A stretch of 64,000 nucleotides of DNA from Symbiotaphrina buchneri (Eukaryota; Ascomycota; Symbiotaphrinales; Symbiotaphrinaceae): the NCBI GenBank assembly GCA_001599915.1, contig BCIG01000027.1:124001-188000 (forward strand). The letters are read 5' to 3'. The notes beneath the pieces are model-generated. The model saw only the letters and a program-made list of their open reading frames with translations, was not told the DNA's origin and ran no database searches. Shown in pieces: positions 57,358-64,000 of the stretch (position 1 is its first letter; each line of letters starts with the position of its first letter). Both the position numbers and the translations under genes were made by a program.

Positions 57358-58012
57358 TTACAGGATGTAAGCAGCGAGACCGAGGACACCAGCAAGACCA
57401 GCGCCGGAAGCGGCGAAGGCCTTGTTGGCGGCACCAGTGAAGGTTGGCTTAGCAGAAGCGGTGGTTGTGGGCTTGACACCGGTCGACAGAGCGACGGGGG
57501 TGGAACTGGAGAAAATTGTTAGCTGGACTGCCTTCAAATGCTCAAGATAGCATAGGGTACCAGGTGGGGCAGTACGTGACAACAGCAGAGCTGACTGGCT
57601 TGGTGATGGTGCAAGGGCAGTTGGTGATGGTCAGGGTGGTGGCCTGTAGATGTCAAATTAGCTTCTGCATTCCTCGGCAAATCGGTAGTGTCTGGAACGG
57701 AGAAAAACGTGGGCTAATCTCAAGTTGCATATTTTGACTGTTTTGATTGAGATTGCGTCACAATCAAAACAGTCGAAAAATGCAACCATGATTGCGACGC
57801 GTCTTTTCCATCCCAGATCACAACACCAGGGGGAAGTTGAGACTTACCGAGGTGACGGTGTAGGTCTGGCCGTTGTGCACCAAGGTGGTAGCCGAGGGGC
57901 AGTAGGTGGTGTAGGCAGTCACGACCTCAGTGGTGTAGACGGTGCCGTTGGTGTAACCGGCGGAGACGGTGGCCGCGAGGGCAGCGGTGGCAGCGACGAT
58001 TGAGAACTTCAT
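57358..58012 (-). CDS. ccg-6-like GPI-anchored cell-wall protein
   Basis: Three exons on the minus strand: 58012-57848, 57643-57561 and 57505-57358; introns are 204 and 55 bp; the product is 131 residues. Residues 1-18 are a signal peptide (MKFSIVAATAALAATVSA). The mature part has Thr/Tyr/Cys-rich sequence: VVTAYTTYCPSATTLVHNGQ, then TLTITNCPCTITKPVSSAVV and TYCPTCS, the cysteine spacing of the Neurospora clock-controlled ccg-6 group. A Thr/Ser/Ala stretch follows, and the C terminus (AASGAGLAGVLGLAAYIL) is a GPI-attachment signal. Such proteins are abundant, covalently bound wall components, often circadian or stress regulated. The unusually long first intron contains a perfect 14-bp inverted repeat. 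A TATA box lies at 58191-58196. Confidence 0.88.
57736..57774. repeat. 14-bp perfect inverted repeat inside intron 1 of the ccg-6-like gene
   Basis: GACTGTTTTGATTG at 57736-57749 and CAATCAAAACAGTC at 57761-57774, separated by 11 bases (AGATTGCGTCA). Both arms are flanked by T- or A-runs, which would lengthen the stem with a one-base bulge. It would form a strong hairpin in the unspliced transcript. Confidence 0.9.
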
Positions 58013-58190
58013 TTTGATTGTGGAGGAATTAATTATTTACGTGGAAACGCAGAAGGTGGTTGTAGATGGTTTGGATAAACGAGTGGACTCGGTGATAACC
58101 GGTGTAGAGCGTACAGGCAAACGATTGTAGATGATTTTGCGTGTGTGAGGAAGGAAAAGAAGAAGAGGGAGGGTGGGTGGAGGGCGAATC

Positions 58191-58196
58191 TTTATA
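58191..58196 (-). promoter_or_regulatory. TATA box of the ccg-6-like gene
   Basis: Minus-strand ACGTATAAAGA, about 180 bp upstream of the ATG at 58012. The minus-strand sequence between it and the ATG is CT/CA-rich. This fits a strongly expressed gene; unverified. Confidence 0.6.
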
Positions 58197-58212
58197 CGTT
58201 GGGGTCGTACTG

Positions 58213-61200
58213 GAGTGTGTGGGCGTTGCGCTTAGGTGATTTTAGGGGGAAGGAGGATCAGAGAGCGAAGTGAACAATGGGTTGATCCTTTTTCGGGAGT
58301 GCCTGCGTGAAGGACCGGCCGGCGCGGCGGTTAGACTGTCACTGCACTCAGGCTTGACCTGCCCTCTCAGAACCTTCAGCAGACTCTTTTTTTCCTTCCT
58401 TGTTCCTGAATCCCGACTGACCCTGCAGCGTTCTGGTGTAATTGCGCTTTAGCCGAGAATGGCGGCTGCTCTGCCATTGGCTGAAAGGGCAAAGCAAATC
58501 AAACAGAAACTTCGACAGTTTCCGCTGATTGGTCCGACGGGCTCCCACCCCGGTCAGCGCTCATTTCACCGTCCGCGTTGGCGCATGGGACGAATGCAAG
58601 GCTAAACTTTGCTACTTTGACTAACTGGCACGCTAGCCGCTCGTACCTGGACCTTGCCCCTTTTAGAGGGCCCACCATTCAGGAGAAGACGGCCGCCCAA
58701 ACCCACACAACATCCGGTAAGGCAAAAGCAGCAGAAGCCAAGCAAGTCAAGCAACGTTACCGATCGAATGCTTGCCTGACGCCGTTCGCCTTCCTTCTCT
58801 GGTCCAGCCCGCTGTCTCTTGCTAGTCTCACCATAACAACAGCTATGAATCCACTCTTCTGCACGCTGTAATCTCGGTGCCAGAGCTGTGGCGTTAGCAG
58901 AACGGGTACCTCGCCGTAGCAGATCCGATAACCTTGCTCCATGTCTCTTTCTCCGCCCCCTAAAACTCGGGTCATCTCGAGATCTTAGCCTTGATTGGGC
59001 CTATCCTGGTAGGGACAGCTATCGCAGCCCAATTATAGGCCACTCTCTCGGACAAACAGTGATAAGGAATAGGGGTGCCCAAGAAAGATACATGAAATCC
59101 CACCTATCGGCCGATTAGGAATCGTACTAGCGACCTATTCCCACCAAAAACCTCCTCGCCCCTGATCCAGAGTGAAACTGAACATCGCTGCTACGGCCCC
59201 CTATGGTCCACTGGGATTGGGCGCACCTATTTCGGATACCCGTTATGCCTTCCAGATCGAGACCAGTGATAGTCCTCTCCGCTGGAGAAGATGAGCATGC
59301 GCGGTCTTTCCTAACCTTCCGCCGCGGAAAATCCCTGTGCGGATTTCCAGGCCAAGTTTAACCAAGTGGTTCCACTCAGCCAATCATGGTGCATCGATTT
59401 CACCGAACGTTCTACAGAGGCCTAGCGGATGTCTCAGTAATCGAAATAACGCATCTGGATGACAGGAGCGGATAATCTATGATCATGCTATGGCTCATAA
59501 GGACGATGGCGCACTCGGCGTGTATCATAGGCGTGGTAAGTGGACTTGGCAATGTTGGTAAAACAAGACCGGATCACTGTCCGGCTCAGACATCATGACA
59601 CTTGCGTTGGAAAACGTGAGATGATCATTTCTCATGGAGGCTTGGCAGACCCTGACAGACGCGGGACGGTCGAGATTTTGGATAGAGCAAGTATCTACCT
59701 GCTTGATCCGGCGATCTGTGAAGTTGTCAGTCCAGAGGCTCATCACGATTAATCGCGCACATTCTTAGGATAGCAGCAGTGGAGGATTGAGTGGATTAAC
59801 GGCGTCACCCATTACGAGTCCTATGGGTCGACGATCATTACGAAGCCCAACGCGCAGGCAGCATCAACACTGCACGCATGTTCTTTGCACATACGAGTAC
59901 ATCGTCTATGAACATACAGCATGTATGTACTCGAAGCATAAGGCACAGCGCACGGTGCGCTTTTCAGGCCGCCACAAGGCATAACCAGGTCACTAGCGTT
60001 AAGTTATGGACAGAAAATGCTATTTATAACCCCAGAAGGCTCAAGCGAGATTGCATCGAGTAGGCTGTGCCGAGAGCTTTGACGTTCGATGCCCCCGATC
60101 CAGCTCCAAGTCGGAACGCCCGTCGACGAGGTACCGAAGGTACATAGGTACCAAGCACACAGCGCAAGAAGCCATTCGAAGCAATTCGATTTTGGCTGAA
60201 TAAGAAGTACTCTACTCGTACACTTCGGTCTTGGGCTTCGCTTGAATAATGAGCTTCGAGAGCAATGAGGAAGGTGTCGCGCTTCTCTAAGATACGTTAA
60301 TGCATGAGTGAGGCCGGTTCAAGATTACCAACAGTTTATTCGTGTTTTAAGGTAGGGACGGATCGGTGCCAGACAGGGGGCTTGCTGCACCTCGCCGAAC
60401 GGGTTCCTGCGTTGGTGCTCTCTTGTTCGGATGTCCCGTCTCACCAGCTGCAGGAACCAAAGTTGTGACCGGAGATTTTCATCTCGTCTGACAGTACGAG
60501 TACGGCGTGCGGAGTACCGAATACGTGGTGCACAATGCCGTACTCAAAATTACGCAGAAAACTGAAGTCGTCTACAACGTACCCTAGTGACTAAGGAAGG
60601 TACAGAACATCATTTTGGAGTACCAGCCCGCGTGTCTGGTTACGAAATCCGGTCAAGTTCACAATAATAATGGCACGACGCTGCATGGGGCGGGAAAAAG
60701 AATGAAGTCCGCTGCAAGTCGCCATGGATCCGCTCCAAGCTTGGGATCTGGACGGATGCCTGGATGGCGAAACCTGGGAAACTTGAGCAATCATCTTCTG
60801 GCATTTGTGTGCATTCTTCGAATGATGATCGGCACAACTCGCCTGGTGTCAGTGAGGACTCACTGCTGGAACCGTTCCAGCCAATCGGCACCGCTTAGTT
60901 TCTTTTGGAGTATCTCCGCCAAATTCCCCGTACCTAGTCCCTCATTTTGTTGCTGCAGCTGCATATATTGGCCCCAATCCCGCGACAAACCTACAACACC
61001 AATGCACACGCTATTGATGTTAATCTCCCGTGCAGGCATGTGCGCGCTTCACATGATTGACATTGTGACAGTAGCCGCGGTTCAGAATCCAGGCCGGGCC
61101 AAGTCTGGCCCATGCCACTCTGTGCCGCACTTTAGCTTCAATGAATCATAAATAATATTAAAACCATGTCGATGCCCCGCCGTGATGAGACATGCGCCTA

Positions 61201-61991
61201 GTTGCAGTCCCGGTCGAAACCCTGATGCTTTTAGTCTTCAATGGCCCGGCACCTGGACACGAAAGGCACGCGACTTCGAAAGGCATTTCGGGTGCCTTAT
61301 CTTCAGCCCGCTTGTTGTGTGTTGCAGCGAAACGAAACAAACAGCCACAATGTTTGGACACGCTCACTGTTGATGCGACGCGACAAGGCCTGCTTCCGCC
61401 TGTCACTTTCCACTCAACCTCGAGGTGAAGTTGTAGGTTGGTTGATTGCATGCAGATTATATCCTCATCAGCTGGACGATTGGATGTCCTCTGCCAGGAC
61501 ATGAATAGATGAATATGGATGATTTTGCAACTTGCAAATCGCTTGCTTGATCCTGTCACCGTTTTCGTGTCGCTAACGAGAAGCCTTTTCGGACCACCAG
61601 ACTCCTCGTGCCACCTTCAACCACCAACGACTGTGACCCCGACAACCCACGATGATCGCGGTCCTTCCTTGCACCTTCCATATGGTGTCTTACGGTCGTG
61701 TCTGACAGTCCCAACGCCGATCTACGATGCACCCGGAGCTTGTCCTACGACCAGCGCAACTCGAAACGATCACTGTCCGAACGTGAACCGCGACGCTGGC
61801 TATTCTGGTGACCATGTGTGACATGAAGAGATTCCCATACCCAACGGACTGGTCGCCGCACGAATGATTGAAGGCACGGATCCACGATTGTGATCAACCC
61901 ATCGCCCTCCTACGCCGGAAGCAGGGGACTGCTATCGCGGTGTTTCTTGGATGCCTTCATTGCGACATCAACTCTGCATTTACCCAACAAC
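58213..61991. other. Gene-poor region
   Basis: About 3.8 kb between the ccg-6-like promoter and the SET-domain gene. The longest frame (60615-61151, plus, 178 codons) has no domain and overlaps frames on the other strand. GGTACC-type motifs occur at 60130-60152. Nothing else recognised. Confidence 0.5.
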
Positions 61992-62657
61992 ATGGCGCCT
62001 TCAAAGAAAGCCACACCTTCAAAACGTCCTCGAAAACCCCGTGCCCAGCTTGTCGGGCCTTCCTCTGCCTCCACCGCCGTCACTAAAGAGCCGTCCATCT
62101 TGCCCTCTCTCCCTGCCAATTGGCCTCCTGACCTGCCTTTCTTCACAACCCCCACCTACTCTCCGCTCATGCTCTCTTCCAGGCCCGCTCCGCCCCTCCC
62201 ATCTCCTCCCAGACCAACACGCCACGTCGTCATCACGCCCATCACCACTCCCCCGAGACACCCAGCCATGGGCCAGCACGGCCTGTTCGCAGCCGTCGAT
62301 CTGCCGCCCTCCAGCTTCATAATCGAGTACATCGGACATTACCACACCGCCAGCGAGTCCGATCCGACGAGCGACTACGACATCAGCGTCGACCGCGAGG
62401 CAGGAACGGCCATGGATGCTGCGAAAGGCGGGAACGAGGCCCGCTTCGTCAATGACTACCGCGGGGTAGCGGAGAGGCCGAATGCCGAGTTTAGAGATAT
62501 GGAGGTCCAGGGCGTGAAGAGGGTGGGTATCTGGGTCGTGCCGGCCGGCAAGAGTGGGCATGGTAGACGCGGGATCAGGAGGGGAGAGGAGATCCTGGTG
62601 AGTTATGGGAAGGGGTTTTGGAGGGAGAGGCTTGGGGAGGATGTGACTGCTGGCTGA
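61992..62657 (+). CDS. SET-domain protein, divergent
   Basis: Single exon, 221 residues from ATG 61992 (MAPSKKATPSKRPRKP, a basic nuclear-type N terminus). Residues 40-90 are Pro-rich. A SET fold spans about 90-215: GQHGLFAAVDLPPSSFIIEY is the N-SET start, YDISVDREAG a central strand, and RFVNDYRG takes the place of the usual RFxNHSC cofactor motif, followed by PNAEF, then GEEILVSYGKGFW as the post-NHxC strand with the catalytic-type Tyr. SET proteins transfer methyl groups from S-adenosylmethionine to lysine in histones or other proteins. Variant motifs of this kind are seen in SET proteins acting on non-histone targets, so the substrate is open. The start was chosen at the ATG that gives the basic N terminus; the frame extends 34 codons upstream without family character. 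Confidence 0.82.
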   Translation: MAPSKKATPSKRPRKPRAQLVGPSSASTAVTKEPSILPSLPANWPPDLPFFTTPTYSPLMLSSRPAPPLPSPPRPTRHVVITPITTPPRHPAMGQHGLFAAVDLPPSSFIIEYIGHYHTASESDPTSDYDISVDREAGTAMDAAKGGNEARFVNDYRGVAERPNAEFRDMEVQGVKRVGIWVVPAGKSGHGRRGIRRGEEILVSYGKGFWRERLGEDVTAG

Positions 62658-63150
62658 AGAGGAGACGGTGAAAGTGGTTTTTGCGAAACGGTTGAGCCAA
62701 GTTGCACTGGAGAACAGGAACGGCATGCCTCTCGGCCATTTCCCAGACGCAGTATCCTGAGCTGTACGAAAGTCGAATGCCATCCGTTTCCTCGGGTCGT
62801 GGGGTCGTGGAAAGCTTTCAAGGTCAAAAGCAAATACTGCAATGCCTCCTCCTGCCCGTCAATTGCATTCTCCGGACCACTCTGGCCCCAATGGATCCTG
62901 CGTGGACTGCACCTTGGGACCGTTGCGAGCCATCTGCCCATGCTAGATATACCGCTGCCGGTCATCGTGCAACTCCCCTCTGGTGGGCATAGGATGGGGT
63001 AGACGAAGGCAGTGAGAGCACAACATGGAAGGGGTTTCCCAGCCAGAACTACCGAATAATCAAAGACAGGCGGACTTCAAACATCATCGCATATCTCATA
63101 CAGCGCGTTTTCTTGGGAAATATACTCTAGCAGCATCCCGTCTTGTCGAC
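62658..63150. other. Convergent intergenic region
   Basis: 493 bp between the 3' ends of the SET-domain gene (plus) and the acyl-CoA synthetase (minus). Only 3' UTR sequence is expected. Confidence 0.6.
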
Positions 63151-64000
63151 CTACAGCTTCGCGCCTTTATGTCTTGTTCCAACCTCCTCAAAGTACTCTT
63201 TGATCCGCGCCCGCGCCTTCTCCACGACGCTTCGGTCCTCGACCGTCGGCGGGACATTGACCTCCTTCTCAAAGTTGCCTTCCACCGCATTCTCCAACAA
63301 CTCCCGCAACACCCTCCTCAGCGTCTTCCCGCTCCTCGTCTTTGGAATGATCCCGCTGCCCACACAGATGCCTCCCAGAGCCGCTATAGCCCCGATCTGC
63401 TCACGGACATTCTTCTGGATCTCCTTGGTGATCTGGGGGTCCGCAACTGGTGCATCATGCGGCTTCGACAGCGCCACGAACGCGAACGGCAGGTGGCCCT
63501 TGAGCTGGTCCGGGATCGAGACGACGCACGCCTCGGTCACGTCCGGGTGCGACAGGATGGCCTGCTCAATGGCACCAGTGCTGAAGCGGTGGGCGGCCAC
63601 GTTGATGATGTCGTCGCTGCGTGCCATGACATGCACGTACCCGTCCTGGTCAATCATCCCGGCGTCCCCTGTGTCTATCCAGCGGCCCTTGAACCGCAGC
63701 ATGTACCCCTTATAGAAACGTTCTGGATCCTGCCACAGCGTCGTCAGGCCTGTTGGGGCTAGGGGGATGCCGAGGACGATATTTCCCATGGAGCCCTGGG
63801 GCACCTCATCACCGTCGTCATTGACGATCCGCACGTCAAAGCCCGGCATGGGCTTACCGGCCGATCCTGGCTTGATTGGTAGTGGTTTGGGCTGGTTCGA
63901 GGCCGCGAAATCAAGGCCGCTCGATGCAGACAAGGCGATGCCCGTAATGGGTGAGCCGGACTCGGACGACCACCAGTTGTCGATCACGGAAGCTCCAGGA
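63151..64000 (-). CDS. Short-chain acyl-CoA synthetase (ACSS3/PrpE-like), C-terminal part
   Basis: Open frame entering from the right edge (minus strand) and ending at 63151, about 282 codons. It is not a complete gene: the codon at 63985-63987 is GTG inside the ORF, and the sequence continues as PGASVIDNWWSSESGSPITG. Conserved adenylate-forming motifs are present: DNWWSSESGSPI (adenine-binding Thr/Ser-Glu-Ser-Gly type), RWIDTGDAGMIDQDGYVHVM and ARSDDIINVAAHRFS (hinge region), and PKTRSGKTLRR with the C-terminal catalytic Lys. The family activates acetate, propionate or other short acids with ATP and CoA; the spacing and the IPLAPTGLTTLWQDPERFYK segment fit the propionate/ACSS3 branch better than acetyl-CoA synthetase. 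The N-terminal half, with the P-loop-like motif, lies outside. Confidence 0.9.
   Translation of the reverse strand, partial: PGASVIDNWWSSESGSPITGIALSASSGLDFAASNQPKPLPIKPGSAGKPMPGFDVRIVNDDGDEVPQGSMGNIVLGIPLAPTGLTTLWQDPERFYKGYMLRFKGRWIDTGDAGMIDQDGYVHVMARSDDIINVAAHRFSTGAIEQAILSHPDVTEACVVSIPDQLKGHLPFAFVALSKPHDAPVADPQITKEIQKNVREQIGAIAALGGICVGSGIIPKTRSGKTLRRVLRELLENAVEGNFEKEVNVPPTVEDRSVVEKARARIKEYFEEVGTRHKGAKL

Noticed and set aside
60615-61151. 178-codon plus-strand frame
   Set aside because: No recognisable motif, irregular composition and overlap with minus-strand frames of similar length.
63985-63987. Possible start of the acyl-CoA synthetase here
   Set aside because: The codon is GTG, the family motif is already in progress and the frame is open to the window edge, so the gene is simply cut.
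1-64000. LTR elements, DNA transposons, CRISPR arrays or a secondary-metabolite cluster
   Set aside because: No reverse transcriptase, transposase, long terminal repeat, regularly spaced repeat, or backbone enzyme of a metabolite cluster was recognised on either strand.

Overview
The window is nuclear DNA of a filamentous ascomycete (Pezizomycotina). The evidence is short GT-AG introns (mostly 46-83 bp) and a gene set typical of that group: an APSES regulator of the StuA type, a Num1/ApsA cortical anchor, fungal sterol O-acyltransferase, a ccg-6-like GPI protein, and full-length GCN1. The class cannot be fixed from the sequence. One run of 100 unknown bases (18920-19019) marks an assembly gap.

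Layout. 1-3.4 kb: C-terminal part of a Num1/ApsA protein with its PH domain. 4.2-6.8 kb: decayed minus-strand coding sequence, including an unmistakable C-terminal fragment of a UPF1-like SF1 helicase. 7.3-8.0 kb: Sub1/PC4 coactivator. 8.7-11.9 kb: PXA-PX-Nexin_C sorting nexin, divergent from a RING-like protein at 12.4-13.2 kb. 14.0-16.4 kb: sterol O-acyltransferase. 17.3-18.2 kb: dienelactone hydrolase-family enzyme. 18.6-19.4 kb: a 136-bp exact duplication on either side of the gap. 22.6-23.2 kb: small secreted protein. 24.7-25.6 kb: BRCT protein. 27.1-29.8 kb: StuA, followed on its 5' side by about 7.7 kb with no recognisable gene. 37.5-42.3 kb: DHX29-like helicase. 42.5-51.0 kb: GCN1. 51.3-52.3 kb: ribosomal protein eL19. 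53.4-54.4 kb: secreted ferritin-like protein with an apparent frameshift. 57.4-58.0 kb: ccg-6-like GPI protein. 62.0-62.7 kb: SET-domain protein. 63.2-64.0 kb: C-terminal part of a short-chain acyl-CoA synthetase.

DHX29, GCN1 and eL19 form a consecutive block of translation genes; DHX29 and GCN1 diverge from a 212-bp promoter. The gene-poor stretches (19.4-22.6, 29.8-37.5, 54.4-57.4 and 58.0-62.0 kb) carry mostly unremarkable DNA, with scattered GGTACC-type palindromes. No LTR element, transposon, tRNA, rRNA or CRISPR array was recognised. Exon boundaries were derived by hand from splice signals, reading-frame continuity and family similarity, and no database search was run.
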